From positions 130,677 to 194,676 of the forward strand of contig JAJCZX010000027.1 of assembly GCA_029262195.1 (NCBI GenBank): a stretch of DNA of 64,000 nt. The letters run 5' to 3'. The first letter of the stretch is position 1. Every line of letters starts with the position of its first letter. The notes under the pieces are model-generated. The model did not search any database. It was not told the origin of the DNA and was given only the letters and a program-made list of their open reading frames with translations. Shown here one piece after another: positions 24,637 through 33,867 of this stretch. This stretch comes from Gemmatimonadota bacterium (lineage in GTDB: Bacteria > Gemmatimonadota > Gemmatimonadetes > Gemmatimonadales > GWC2-71-9). Position numbers and translations under genes: made by a program.

Positions 24637-26656
24637 AACGGTAGCTCTTCCGGAACTTCGACGTTCGATGCACGTCGAGTCGTTCCGCATGCACTCCGCC
24701 GGTGATGACCACCCCGAGGTCATGGAGATCACGCTCTCAAGCGAAGAACCTGTGACCCGATACGGCTGGTTCGAAGATCCCTGGGTCGAAATCCTGGGCC
24801 ACGACGAGGGCGAGATAGATCTATCGCGTTTTGAAGACCCGGGGATCGCGCTTCTGATCGACCACCAAACCGGCGACCAGATCGGCATTCTCAACTCTCC
24901 GCGCACCGGCAAGGATGGAAAACTCAGGGGTGACGCTCGGTTCAGTTCGAGAGCCCGTGCCCAAGAGTATCGAACGGATATGGAGGATGGCATCCGACCT
25001 TGGATATCGATCGGGTATCGGATCGGTGAGCTCAAGCTGGTCAAAGAAGTTGACGGGGCCCCCGACGAATACCGCGCGACTCGATGGGCACCCCTCGAAG
25101 GGTCCAGTGTGGCAGTCCCGGCCGACAACACTGTCGGCGTGGGCCGGAGTCTCGGAGGTGTTAGGTCTGGAAGTCCCGAAGCCCCCTGCAAAGTCTACCG
25201 AGAGGTCCTCCCGGACGAAGAAACGAAGGGCGACAACGAAACACGGAGCGAGGATCCGCCAAACTCCGACGACCAAGGCCGCGAGGCCCAAAAGGAGGTC
25301 CAGACAATGGACACTGATGCAGCTGTAGCAGATGCGGCCTCGCGTGAGGCTTTGAAAGTCGAAGTAACCGATAACATTCGCAACCAAGCCGCGGAGATCT
25401 CCAAGATGTGCGAGGCCTACGGGTGCAGCGAAAGGGCCTCTGAGTTCATCGCTCAGGGTTTGAATCCCGACCAAGTCTCCACGGAGATCCTGAAGTCCAG
25501 GGATTACAAACAGATCGACCCAGACACCCACGTGAGGCAGGAGGTCATCGACCTCACAGCTCGTGAGGCCCGGCAGTACTCGATCAGCAAGGCCATCCTC
25601 AACATGGTTGACGGACGGCATGAGGGATTGGAGTTCGAGGTTTCCGAGCACATCGCCAAAAAACTGGGGTCCTCCCCCACGTCGGGTCGGAAGATTGGGC
25701 TGTACATCCCGACGTCCCTCGATTCCCTCTCAACAGTCGATATCCCCGCCCGATTGCACGAGATGCACGGGAAGCGAATCCTGACCGCGGGAACCGCAAC
25801 CGATGGTGCTGAGCTCGTCTTCGAAGAAGAGGGCGCGTTTATCGACATGCTGAGAAATCGCATGTTCACGGTCGCAATGGGAGCGAGGGTCCTTTCTGGA
25901 CTCCAGGGCAACATCGCCTTCCCGAGACAGACGTCCTCCGGAACGCTGAGTTGGGAGGGTGAGAATCCTGGCTCGGATGTGGCCGAATCAATGCTGCAGC
26001 TCGACCAGTTGCAGATGAGCCCCAAGACAGCAATGTCGACCACGAGCTTTGCTCGCCAGTTGCTGGCTCAGTCCGTGATCGGGGTCGAGGCCCTGGTGCG
26101 GGAGGACCTGCAGCAGATCGGGGCACTCGGCCTGGATCTCGCCTCTCTGATCGGTCCTGGCACCGGGAACGAGGCGCTCGGTGTCCTGGCAACGCCGGGT
26201 ATCGGCGACGTCGCCGGCGGCACCAACGGGGCCACTCCAACCTGGGGCAACATCGTGGATCTCGAAACCGCCGTCGCAGTTGGCAATGCCGACGTCGGTT
26301 CTCTGGGCTACATGACTACCCCGGGGATCAGGGGCTACTGCAAGCAGACCCTCAAGAACGCGGGGGTTGCAGGTCACATCTGGGAAGGTACGGAACTCAA
26401 CGGCTACCAGGCCAGAGCCACCTCCCAGGTCCCGAGCAATCTCACCAAGGGAACGGCTATCGGGATCGCCCACGCGATCATCTTCGGCAACTGGGCCGAT
26501 CTGTTCATCGGAGAGTGGGGCGCGATGGAGATCATCGTCGATCCGTACTCGGCGAAGAAACGCGGCAACATCGAAGTAACTCTCCACATGATGGCAGATG
26601 TTGGCGTTCGCCACGCGGTGAGTTTCGCCGCAATGCAGGACGCGCTGACCTCGTAG
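24611..26656 (+). CDS. Fused prohead protease and HK97-type major capsid protein
   Basis: A 681-residue protein. The first ~200 residues are a prohead protease: ALLIDHQTGDQIGIL (His85), RPWISIGYRI (Ser133) and APLEGSSVAVPAD (Glu163) supply the expected His/Ser/acid residues. A charged linker (~200-260, likely scaffold-like) leads to a HK97-fold capsid domain (~300-681) with GNIAFPRQTSSGTLSWEGEN and a C-terminal strand MMADVGVRHAVSF. In most phages these are separate genes; here one frame encodes both, so the protease would cut itself from the capsid. The only head-shell gene between portal and joining proteins. Confidence 0.88.
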   Translation: METARELIRTVALPELRRSMHVESFRMHSAGDDHPEVMEITLSSEEPVTRYGWFEDPWVEILGHDEGEIDLSRFEDPGIALLIDHQTGDQIGILNSPRTGKDGKLRGDARFSSRARAQEYRTDMEDGIRPWISIGYRIGELKLVKEVDGAPDEYRATRWAPLEGSSVAVPADNTVGVGRSLGGVRSGSPEAPCKVYREVLPDEETKGDNETRSEDPPNSDDQGREAQKEVQTMDTDAAVADAASREALKVEVTDNIRNQAAEISKMCEAYGCSERASEFIAQGLNPDQVSTEILKSRDYKQIDPDTHVRQEVIDLTAREARQYSISKAILNMVDGRHEGLEFEVSEHIAKKLGSSPTSGRKIGLYIPTSLDSLSTVDIPARLHEMHGKRILTAGTATDGAELVFEEEGAFIDMLRNRMFTVAMGARVLSGLQGNIAFPRQTSSGTLSWEGENPGSDVAESMLQLDQLQMSPKTAMSTTSFARQLLAQSVIGVEALVREDLQQIGALGLDLASLIGPGTGNEALGVLATPGIGDVAGGTNGATPTWGNIVDLETAVAVGNADVGSLGYMTTPGIRGYCKQTLKNAGVAGHIWEGTELNGYQARATSQVPSNLTKGTAIGIAHAIIFGNWADLFIGEWGAMEIIVDPYSAKKRGNIEVTLHMMADVGVRHAVSFAAMQDALTS

Positions 26657-26736
26657 CGGCGTAGGTAGGCGTCGGTCGGGTCCTCGGGGCAGTCTCGGGG
26701 ACCCACGGCGCCTAAACAAACGATAGGGCGATACGA

Positions 26737-27030
26737 ATGACGCTCGCGGAGATGTGGAAAGAAATGGCAATAATCGAAACGAGGCTTGCGAACAAGAAAA
26801 TCAAGTTCCGCCGTCGGATCCGCTTGGCGGCCGGCGAACACGGCGTGGCAGGTGTGGGCACAGTTTTCAAGGTGGTCGAACAGGGCAAAGGCGGGCTGAA
26901 GAACGACGAAGCCGACATGGACGACTTCAAGTTGTCCGAGGTCCTGGCTACCCGCTTCGTCGCGAACGAAGCCGCCGAGGTGGTCGACGACAAAACGCCC
27001 GTCGGCCATCCCAAGGAAAAAAAGTCCTAA
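26737..27030 (+). CDS. Small phage head-tail region protein
   Basis: A 97-residue basic protein (MTLAEMWKEMAIIETRLANK, KFRRRIRLAAGEHGVAG) ending in a Lys-rich tail. I do not recognise it. It sits between capsid and the FII-like gene, where head-completion proteins usually are, so such a role is possible. A short run 26657-26736 before it is empty. Confidence 0.5.
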   Translation: MTLAEMWKEMAIIETRLANKKIKFRRRIRLAAGEHGVAGVGTVFKVVEQGKGGLKNDEADMDDFKLSEVLATRFVANEAAEVVDDKTPVGHPKEKKS

Positions 27031-27031
27031 G

Positions 27032-27328
27032 ATGGCTCTCCCGTTCGATGAATACACAGACCTCGCACTCGAGTACTCGGGTGTCGACGTCGTGCTCGGC
27101 GCCAACACGGTGAAGGGCATTCTTGAGCGGGAGACTGACGTTGCTATTGATGGTCTGGATGTGGCGACCGAGGTCGGTAGGATCTCGGTCGCCATTAAAG
27201 AAAACTCGCTCCCCGGCCTCGCCAAAGGGGCCGCAATCACCGTCGACGGGGTGAGTTATCAAGTTCGCAGAAACGAACCACATCCCCGGGACCATTACTA
27301 CACCCGGGTACACCTGGCAAAAGTATGA
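27032..27328 (+). CDS. Head-tail joining protein (lambda FII-like)
   Basis: A 98-residue protein with the FII/gp-attachment pattern: YTDLALEYSGVDVVLGANTV, a central strand region ISVAIKENSLPGLAKGAAIT, and VDGVSYQVRRNEP then YTRVHLAKV. It docks the tail on the portal. It overlaps the next gene by four bases. Confidence 0.65.
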   Translation: MALPFDEYTDLALEYSGVDVVLGANTVKGILERETDVAIDGLDVATEVGRISVAIKENSLPGLAKGAAITVDGVSYQVRRNEPHPRDHYYTRVHLAKV

Positions 27329-27885
27329 ACCCGAACGAAGTACTTCGAATCTATGCCGACTGGCTCTCCGGAGATCTCCTCGATTACGCCGGAGCGCCAC
27401 AAGGTTTTGAGGTTCATCGAGCCAACGTACCGAAGGATGTAGGGGATGCGGTGCCGCGCGCCGTTACCGTCTTTGACGAATCGCGCAATCTGGAGCTCGC
27501 CGGCGGGGACGTTCCGGAGGCGGTCGCAGTTGGTCCCCTCTTGCTGGTCACTCTCTCGCAGGGGTTCCAGTTGGATGGGGAGATAGGTACCGACTTTCGC
27601 GAGGCAGACAACGTGAACGTCGCGATCGCATTCGCCAGCCAGGATATCGAGACGGCAGAGGGGATCACCGAAGCCGGGCTCGCAGTTCGGACCGTGGCCA
27701 GGTCTCTCACGGAGTTGCATCACAACAACAACGTCGACCTCCGGCGCCGAAACGGAATCGTAATCCTGTCCTGCAATTCGATGAACCTACTCACGGTTCG
27801 AAATGATCCAACGGACGCAAACAAAAACATTCTGGGTGCCGTCGTCCTGGACCTCCTGGTCCGCGATGAGAACCCGTCATTCTAG
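27325..27885 (+). CDS. Tail-completion/terminator-like protein
   Basis: A 186-residue protein with a mixed alpha/beta core (EVLRIYADWLSGDLLDYAGA; NVNVAIAFASQDIETAEGIT; LAVRTVARSLTELHHNNNVD). Position between the joining protein and the tail tube is that of tail terminator proteins. No motif proves it. Confidence 0.45.
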   Translation: MNPNEVLRIYADWLSGDLLDYAGAPQGFEVHRANVPKDVGDAVPRAVTVFDESRNLELAGGDVPEAVAVGPLLLVTLSQGFQLDGEIGTDFREADNVNVAIAFASQDIETAEGITEAGLAVRTVARSLTELHHNNNVDLRRRNGIVILSCNSMNLLTVRNDPTDANKNILGAVVLDLLVRDENPSF

Positions 27886-27899
27886 GAAAGGTTATCCCG

Positions 27900-28091
27900 A
27901 TGGCGACGAAGAAAAACACAACCAAGGCACCACCGACTCCAGAGGTGATCGGCTGCATTGTGGTTCGCAACGGAAAGAAGGTCGAGATCCCCAAGTCGAT
28001 TGAGGGCAAAGGGGAGGCAGCTGTCGAGAAGTACGTAACCGACAAAGCGGGGGTGATCGTCCCGCCCAAACCCGCGGAGACTGAGGAATGA
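27900..28091 (+). CDS. Small hypothetical protein
   Basis: A 63-residue Lys/Pro-rich protein (MATKKNTTKAPPTPEVIG, IEGKGEAAVEKYVTDKA) overlapping the tail-tube gene by four bases. Role unknown. Confidence 0.5.
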   Translation: MATKKNTTKAPPTPEVIGCIVVRNGKKVEIPKSIEGKGEAAVEKYVTDKAGVIVPPKPAETEE

Positions 28092-29083
28092 AAAGGAATA
28101 CACGGTGGGGCGCAGCCATAGAGATTGAGGCAGTCGACGGGACACGGGAAACGATTGACCCGGCGACCGATGCGATAGCGCTGATGGAGAACCCGGGTCC
28201 TCCGGAGAGTTCGTTCTCGATCGACGGAGATCGGGGTCGGGATCCGGCCACCGGCCGACCACTCCCCCGTGGCCTCCGAGAAGGGCGCACCTACGCGACG
28301 GAGCTCCAGTGGCTTATGCGAGGGAAAGGCGCTGCATATATCGCGGCTGATGCTTCCCTACCCTGGGTGGACGCCTTCCGGCTTTGCGGGATGCAGCCGG
28401 TAGTGGACACGACGCCGGGATCGGAATCGATCACCCTGGCGATGCGCACTGACGACCTATTCGAAGGGGGAAGTGTCGATGTGCATCCGGAGGGTGAGAC
28501 GTATCAGCTCACCGGAGCGAAGGGGACATTCAAGCTCGAGGGACAAAAAGGCGGCCCGACTAAGGCCACGTTCGAGATCCAGGGGATTCCTGACTCGGTC
28601 GGCGGCGACGCTGCCCTGCCTGCTCTGACCTATCCGAATGTCATTGCGCCGAACGGTTCGAACATCGGGATCAACTTCGGCGACTTCCTGACGGCGAACG
28701 TCGAGGATTGGAGCTTCGTTCTCAACGCCACGATCAACCCGGCAACCAACATCAACGTCGCCGGCGCACACGGTGGGCTGATTCTTGAGTTGGGTCTCCC
28801 CGAGCTCGAGGTGACAATCGCATCGCCGACGCTGGTAGGTACGCCGTATCACACAGCCGGCGGTCTCAACGTCGAGGAGCTCCTGGCGCGCGAAACGGGG
28901 ATCCCGATCAGCCTGGATGTCGGATCAGTCCAATACAATCGCCACCACATCAACCTGCTGAACGCTCAGCTCGCAGATGCGGGCGGAAGTTCTGAGGGCG
29001 CGAAGGCGTTGAGAGATCTCAAGTTCACCGCACCTCTGACTCAAGTGGGGTCGACGTCGGACTTCACGATCGTTAGCGACTGA
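28088..29083 (+). CDS. Major tail (tube) protein
   Basis: A 331-residue beta-rich protein with SVDVHPEGETYQLTGAKGTF, KATFEIQGIPDSVGG and VLNATINPATNINVAGAHGG, and a duplicated beta layout that suits tail-tube subunits. It lies immediately before the tail assembly chaperone pair and the tape measure, the fixed position of the tube gene in siphoviruses. Confidence 0.72.
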   Translation: MKRNTRWGAAIEIEAVDGTRETIDPATDAIALMENPGPPESSFSIDGDRGRDPATGRPLPRGLREGRTYATELQWLMRGKGAAYIAADASLPWVDAFRLCGMQPVVDTTPGSESITLAMRTDDLFEGGSVDVHPEGETYQLTGAKGTFKLEGQKGGPTKATFEIQGIPDSVGGDAALPALTYPNVIAPNGSNIGINFGDFLTANVEDWSFVLNATINPATNINVAGAHGGLILELGLPELEVTIASPTLVGTPYHTAGGLNVEELLARETGIPISLDVGSVQYNRHHINLLNAQLADAGGSSEGAKALRDLKFTAPLTQVGSTSDFTIVSD

Positions 29084-29108
29084 CGCTAAGAAAGGACACA
29101 GGGCGACA

Positions 29109-29477
29109 ATGATTTACGACGCTGAAGAGTACGGAGAGGCCATCGAGCCTCCCGTGCTTCGAATCGCTGGCAAAGAGTGGACGGGGCGGTTGCTGTCGAT
29201 CGAAGAGATCGCGCCGTACCAGAACAAGATTGCCAAGGCCGTAGCGAACGAAAAGTGGGACGAACTCCGGGAGATGGTTGCGATCGTGACTGATCTCATC
29301 TTCCCACCTGAGCTGACCCTGAAATTCTGGAAGTGGCAGCCGCCGGCATCGTGGTATCTGCTCAGGCTTCCGCAGACAACCATGTTGAGGCTTTTCAAAG
29401 CTTTTACGGAACCCCAACGGCAAGCAATGCGGGTCAATCCGGAGCCGTTGGGGACGGAGGAAGCCGCAGCAACCTGA
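29109..29477 (+). CDS. Tail assembly chaperone, short product (gpG-like)
   Basis: A 122-residue helical protein (SIEEIAPYQNKIAKAVANEK, TMLRLFKAFTEPQRQAM) of the size of siphovirus gpG. It is followed by a frame in the -1 register that overlaps its last 145 bases, as in gpG/gpGT, where a programmed slip makes the longer product. A canonical heptamer was not seen; the C-T-T-T-T-C at 29391-29396 is a weak candidate. Confidence 0.65.
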   Translation: MIYDAEEYGEAIEPPVLRIAGKEWTGRLLSIEEIAPYQNKIAKAVANEKWDELREMVAIVTDLIFPPELTLKFWKWQPPASWYLLRLPQTTMLRLFKAFTEPQRQAMRVNPEPLGTEEAAAT

Positions 29478-29791
29478 GGCAGCCCTTCGGATTGATCCGT
29501 GTGCGCTTTCTCAAGTCGTTCCCAGGCGAGTACTACTGCCCGAGCCGGTGGGCGACGAGTGACGGGATCATCCCGTACAGGCTGTTCTGGCAGATGTACA
29601 ACGATCTGTCACGATTGGAAACGGGCGCCCGCTTGGAAACGGGCCTCGGCGTGTCACTTGGAATTGGAGTGGCATTGAGCAAAGAAGGAGACATGAAGAC
29701 GAAGGGCCTGCTCCGGCGTTACCGGACGTGGGCCTTCCCAGAGGTTGACGATTTAGAAAAGGAGTCCGAGCCCGATGCAGAGACGGGGTGA
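29333..29791 (+). CDS. Tail assembly chaperone, frameshift extension (gpT-like)
   Basis: Open from 29333 in the -1 frame relative to the upstream gene. The C-terminal part, from VRFLKSFPGEYYCPS to PEVDDLEKESEPDAETG, contains a T-like region (IPYRLFWQMYNDLSRLETGA). If translated on its own it could start at the GTG at 29501; more likely it is joined to the upstream gene by a -1 frameshift. It ends 17 bases inside the tape-measure gene. Confidence 0.55.
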   Translation: MAAAGIVVSAQASADNHVEAFQSFYGTPTASNAGQSGAVGDGGSRSNLRQPFGLIRVRFLKSFPGEYYCPSRWATSDGIIPYRLFWQMYNDLSRLETGARLETGLGVSLGIGVALSKEGDMKTKGLLRRYRTWAFPEVDDLEKESEPDAETG

Positions 29792-31601
29792 CGCAAATCT
29801 CGATGTAGTTATCCGAGGTAAAGATGCAACTCGCCGGGCCTTCGGGCGCGTACGCGGGCGAGTCACGTCTCTCACCAACTCCATCTTCTCTCTCAAGTCC
29901 GTCGGGATCGGGCTCGCTGGTGTATTTGCGGGGCGAGTCGCTCGGTCGTTTGCCGATGCGTTCGGGAAGCAGGAAGAGAGCATCCTGTCTCTCAACCAGG
30001 CGCTTCGCAACACCGGGCAATTCTCCGAGGAAGCGTCTGAACGGATACAGGCCTCTGCAGCTGAGATCCAGGCGCTCACCAAAGCGGGCGATGAGGCCAT
30101 TATTCAGGGCACCGCCTCGCTCGCACAGCTCGCCACTCAGCTAGACCCAGACCAACTCATCGCAGCACAACGCGCTGTTGTCGGGATTGCAGACACCTTC
30201 CTGAAAGGCGATATCGAGGGCGCCGCCCTCCTGGTAGGCAAGTCGATCGGTTCCAGTACCAACGCTCTCACCCGCTACGGGATCCAGTTAGACACGGCAG
30301 CGACCCAGGAGGAAAAGCTCCAACAACTGCTCGAGCAGTCGGCCGGGTTCTTTGCAACGTCACAAGCCCGGACGCAGGGGCTCGCGGGCACATTGGCCCA
30401 GGCCAGCAATGCGGCGGGTGATGTTCAGGAGACGATCGGAGAGCTGGCTCTTGAGATAATCCAACTCGACGGAGCCAACAACGGGATCGTCGAAACGATT
30501 CAAGGGTTCGATCAGCGGTTAAAGGAGAACCGGGGATCGATCGTATTCTGGGGTCGAACGTCGATCGCCACACTAAAGCTGATCGGCGGGAGTCTCCTTG
30601 ACCTGGTCAAGATATTCTTCAACGGCGGTCGGGCCATCGGCTCTCATATGATCGCCCAATTCGCGGCAGCCAAAGCGAAGATCATCCTCTTTCTCAACGA
30701 TGCCATCGGCCAGGTGAATTCCTTCCTCGACAAGGTGGAAAGGATCCCGGGCGTCGAGCTCAATTTTCGAATCGGTCGTCTCGATGCGCAGGAAGCCACT
30801 CTATCGGCAGTGGCCGCACAGGGACGGTTTCAGGGCGCGGTACTCGACAGCATGGACGCAGTAAACCGATTGGGTCGGCGGTTTGATGAGACCGCGGTCG
30901 CGATAGCGAGAGCCCGGGAGGAACTCGCCAACTTCGACTCGACCGCTGGGCAGGGTTCTGCTACGACCACGGGCGCAGCCGTAGCAGACGTTGATCTGGG
31001 AATCACTCCTACGGTCGTGAGCACGAGCGGCCAGCGGATACGAGAGATCGCTCCACCGGAGTTGGTTGAGGACGACGGTCGGGAGCTCACCGACCCCCTC
31101 GAAAACGCCGCAACAGCAGTCGAGTCCTTGCGGGACAGCTTCAAAGATCTGGGCAAGTCCGCAGGCAGTGTGCTGCAAGATCTTATCAATTCCGAAGAAG
31201 GGCTCGGAAAGGCGATAGTCTCGACGCTGAAGGAGATGAGCGCAGGCAAAGCCCTCTTCTACCTCGCCGAAGCAGCTGCAGCCCTCGCATCAGGGTTCCT
31301 CGGAAACCCAGGGGGATTCAAGGCCGCGGCCGGATACGCGGAAGCGGCTGCTCTCCACGGTGGGATCGCGGCTGTGACGGGTGCCTTCTCGGGCCCGAGC
31401 AACGGCGGAGGGTCGTTGGGTAGCTCTGTCGGAGCCGACGCCAGCGCGAGCCGCATCGAGTCCCGTGGTAGGGCGGAGGTACTCGTCGAGGGCGGAGTCA
31501 TCAACGTAAACGATCCTCAACAGGCTGAAGACCTCACGCGGGCGGTAAACGACCTGTACTCTCGTGGATACCTCGACATTGTTATTAAGGCAGCAGGATG
31601 A
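29775..31601 (+). CDS. Tail tape-measure protein
   Basis: A 608-residue helical protein. The start (LDVVIRGKDATRRAFGRVRG) is typical of tape measures. A membrane-like segment (SIFSLKSVGIGLAGVFAG, about residues 37-55) and a central hydrophobic stretch (LKLIGGSLLDLVKIFF) are followed by KDLGKSAGSVLQDLINSEEG and a Gly-rich C-terminus (GFLGNPGGFKAA). Length sets the tail to roughly 90 nm at 1.5 angstrom per residue. The gene order confirms it. Confidence 0.85.
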   Translation: MQRRGDANLDVVIRGKDATRRAFGRVRGRVTSLTNSIFSLKSVGIGLAGVFAGRVARSFADAFGKQEESILSLNQALRNTGQFSEEASERIQASAAEIQALTKAGDEAIIQGTASLAQLATQLDPDQLIAAQRAVVGIADTFLKGDIEGAALLVGKSIGSSTNALTRYGIQLDTAATQEEKLQQLLEQSAGFFATSQARTQGLAGTLAQASNAAGDVQETIGELALEIIQLDGANNGIVETIQGFDQRLKENRGSIVFWGRTSIATLKLIGGSLLDLVKIFFNGGRAIGSHMIAQFAAAKAKIILFLNDAIGQVNSFLDKVERIPGVELNFRIGRLDAQEATLSAVAAQGRFQGAVLDSMDAVNRLGRRFDETAVAIARAREELANFDSTAGQGSATTTGAAVADVDLGITPTVVSTSGQRIREIAPPELVEDDGRELTDPLENAATAVESLRDSFKDLGKSAGSVLQDLINSEEGLGKAIVSTLKEMSAGKALFYLAEAAAALASGFLGNPGGFKAAAGYAEAAALHGGIAAVTGAFSGPSNGGGSLGSSVGADASASRIESRGRAEVLVEGGVINVNDPQQAEDLTRAVNDLYSRGYLDIVIKAAG

Positions 31602-32026
31602 TACCACAAATCACCTGGGGCGCTGCCTTCGTCAACTCCCTTGTTATCGAGTACCCACTGGACAACCCGGTGAGCTATTCAGAAGACAAGCCCGGGAGTT
31701 CAACAACCCTCGGCCAGAACGCGGCCGCCTCCTGGTTGACTGGCGTCGACTACTACCTCGAGGGCGATATCAGGCACATCGCCACCAACCACGGGCCCAG
31801 TGTCCGGGGGTGGGACGGCGCGACCGGCTGGGGCGCGTTTCTTGAGTGGGCGCGAGATGCCGAGAACCTATTTCGTTGGATCCCTGACCAGGACGTACCC
31901 GGGACATTTGTCACCGCCCGGCTAATCGAACCTCGCAGCGGGCCCCCTGCCCTGGAAAATTCGTTCCGTCGCACTCTTCACCTAAAGATCCAGTCAACCG
32001 ACGGGTCGGCTTTCACGGGTTACTAA
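31598..32026 (+). CDS. Minor tail protein
   Basis: A 142-residue beta-rich protein, overlapping the tape-measure stop by four bases. WGAAFVNSLVIEYPLDNPVS, TGWGAFLEWARDAENLFRWI and FVTARLIEPRSGPPALENSF resemble distal tail proteins that connect the tape to the tip complex. No specific function is certain. Confidence 0.5.
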   Translation: MIPQITWGAAFVNSLVIEYPLDNPVSYSEDKPGSSTTLGQNAAASWLTGVDYYLEGDIRHIATNHGPSVRGWDGATGWGAFLEWARDAENLFRWIPDQDVPGTFVTARLIEPRSGPPALENSFRRTLHLKIQSTDGSAFTGY

Positions 32027-32028
32027 AG

Positions 32029-32388
32029 ATGGCCCGCAACGTCGAGTTACTGAGAATGACTAGCGAACTCTCTCGGGGTGGGGTGCGTCGCCGGTCCGTG
32101 GTGTTGGTGCGATTCAACGGTACCGACGAGACCGACGGATTCGAGATTCTCGTTAGCGTTTTTAGGCGTCGTACGTTGGTCGACTCTCGCTCGATCATTC
32201 TCTCCCCTCCGAACCGTCAACGGGACGATTACAACCTCGAAATTTCCAAAGCCCAAGGACTGGGCGACGATATGGCGTTCCCGGACAAGATGATCGCGGT
32301 TCAGCTTCGAGAGGCTCTAAGGTTCTTGCGGGCGTCTCGGACTGAATTTCCGATCGACCGAAAAAGCGTCCCGACAGGGGGCTTTTAG
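32029..32388 (+). CDS. Hypothetical tail-region protein
   Basis: A 119-residue protein with no family I recognise: RRRSVVLVRFNGTDETDGFE, SRSIILSPPNRQRDDYNLEI and LREALRFLRASRTEF. Two bases after the previous stop and directly before the fibre genes, so part of the same transcript. Confidence 0.5.
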   Translation: MARNVELLRMTSELSRGGVRRRSVVLVRFNGTDETDGFEILVSVFRRRTLVDSRSIILSPPNRQRDDYNLEISKAQGLGDDMAFPDKMIAVQLREALRFLRASRTEFPIDRKSVPTGGF

Positions 32389-32391
32389 GTC

Positions 32392-33867
32392 GTGCTTAAC
32401 TACACCCACGATTCGGGGACCGCCCAAAACAACGGCTCCGGGGTTTTCGACCTTACCGGGATCACGACGAGGAACACGTCGAACGCTCGGCGAAAGATGG
32501 TCGTCATGTTGTGGACCTACGATAACGACCAGGTCGGCGGCGCGGGTCATACGGACATGGTTCCGACCGACGTCGATTTCGACGGAAACACGCTAACCGA
32601 AGTCACTACCGGAGCCCTGCCCCTGACTTGGGCCACGGCGTTTCACGACACGATCTTAGGGACTTACTTTCTCGACAACTTCCCGGCCAACGCTAACGGA
32701 GATCTGACGGTAACGGTCGGCGATCGCACGTTCTTGGACACCGTTAAGTACATGCATTTTCACATCTTCTATTTAGAAGATGCGGCGAGCGGACAACCCG
32801 AAGCCGGGGCGTCGATCGGGTACGGCTCGAATACGGCGAACGTAAATCAGTCGATTACCACAGTCGCTACAAACGCTCTGGTCCTAAACATGTGCGTCCA
32901 TCGCTTGGCGGCCGTTACGATGGGGATAGATACCGGGACCTCCGACTCCGACCTCACCGCCGTCGGGTCGATAATCGGAACACAGCCGCAACTTTCTCAA
33001 GCGGCCGTAGCCGCGAAAACGAACGCCGGGGCGGTTCAATGTGACTGGGATGTTTCGAACAACGCTCCCCACGGGGAGCAAATGGTCTCGATCGCCGAGG
33101 ATCTCGGTTCGGGCGGTACGACCGCAGCGCTCGACGCCACTGGGTTGTCACGCTCCTCCGGAGACGCCACCCTTTCCCAAACGCAGGGGCTCGTCGGTTC
33201 GGGCGTTTCGCAATCGATCGGTACTGGCATACTGAGTCAGCGGCTCGCTATTCAGGCAACGGGAATCTCAGCAGCATCCGGAGCCGCCTCCCTCGCCCTA
33301 ACCGGGTCCCTTCAAGGGACCGGGCTGTCAAGTTCCAGAGGGTTCGCACTCTTACAAATCCGTCAGGCAATCGACGGAGTGGGTGTGTCGCAGTCTATCG
33401 GAACAGCTTCGCTAAGTCAGACGCAATCAATCTCCGCCTCTGGAGTTTCGTTGGGGGTCGGTGCTGTAGCGCTCAGGGTCACTCAGCAGATACAAGCGGT
33501 CGGGTTGTCCGCGGCTGGCGGATCCGCACTACTTACACTCTCACCGTTCGTTCAGCTGCGGGCCACGGGCGCCGGTGTGTCTGTTTCCTTTGCGGTACTT
33601 CGAACCACCCAGGGGATGTTCGGCTCCGGAGAATCCCGATCGGTAGGTGCTGCAGAGCTTTCGCAACTGCTCTCGATTCGCGCATCCGGCGTCTCGAGGT
33701 CGGGAGGTTTGGCCGTCCTTTCGGGTCAGGCCCTGGTCACGCCCGTCATGGGAGGGGTGGGATCGTCTTCGACCACCTATAGCGGTGGCGTTTCTTCCTC
33801 CGGCACGTATGGCGGTGGCGTCGCACGCTCGAGCGGCAACAACTCGGGAGGGGTGTCGCCGCAATGA
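32392..33867 (+). CDS. Tail protein with ten degenerate 20-residue tandem repeats
   Basis: A 491-residue protein starting at GTG. Residues 1-~240 are a compact beta domain (LWTYDNDQVGGAGHTDMVPT, MHFHIFYLEDAASGQPEAGA) like a virion lectin-type domain. From ~242 to ~445 it consists of ~10 tandem units of 20 residues with the core G-[LV]-S-x-S-x-G-x-A-x-L-S (e.g. GVSQSIGTGILSQRLAI, GVSQSIGTASLSQTQSI). The end is Gly/Ser-rich (SGGVSSSGTYGGGVARSSG). This is likely a fibrous adhesin part of the tail. The repeats have no Cys. No known family name can be given. Confidence 0.6.
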   Translation: MLNYTHDSGTAQNNGSGVFDLTGITTRNTSNARRKMVVMLWTYDNDQVGGAGHTDMVPTDVDFDGNTLTEVTTGALPLTWATAFHDTILGTYFLDNFPANANGDLTVTVGDRTFLDTVKYMHFHIFYLEDAASGQPEAGASIGYGSNTANVNQSITTVATNALVLNMCVHRLAAVTMGIDTGTSDSDLTAVGSIIGTQPQLSQAAVAAKTNAGAVQCDWDVSNNAPHGEQMVSIAEDLGSGGTTAALDATGLSRSSGDATLSQTQGLVGSGVSQSIGTGILSQRLAIQATGISAASGAASLALTGSLQGTGLSSSRGFALLQIRQAIDGVGVSQSIGTASLSQTQSISASGVSLGVGAVALRVTQQIQAVGLSAAGGSALLTLSPFVQLRATGAGVSVSFAVLRTTQGMFGSGESRSVGAAELSQLLSIRASGVSRSGGLAVLSGQALVTPVMGGVGSSSTTYSGGVSSSGTYGGGVARSSGNNSGGVSPQ

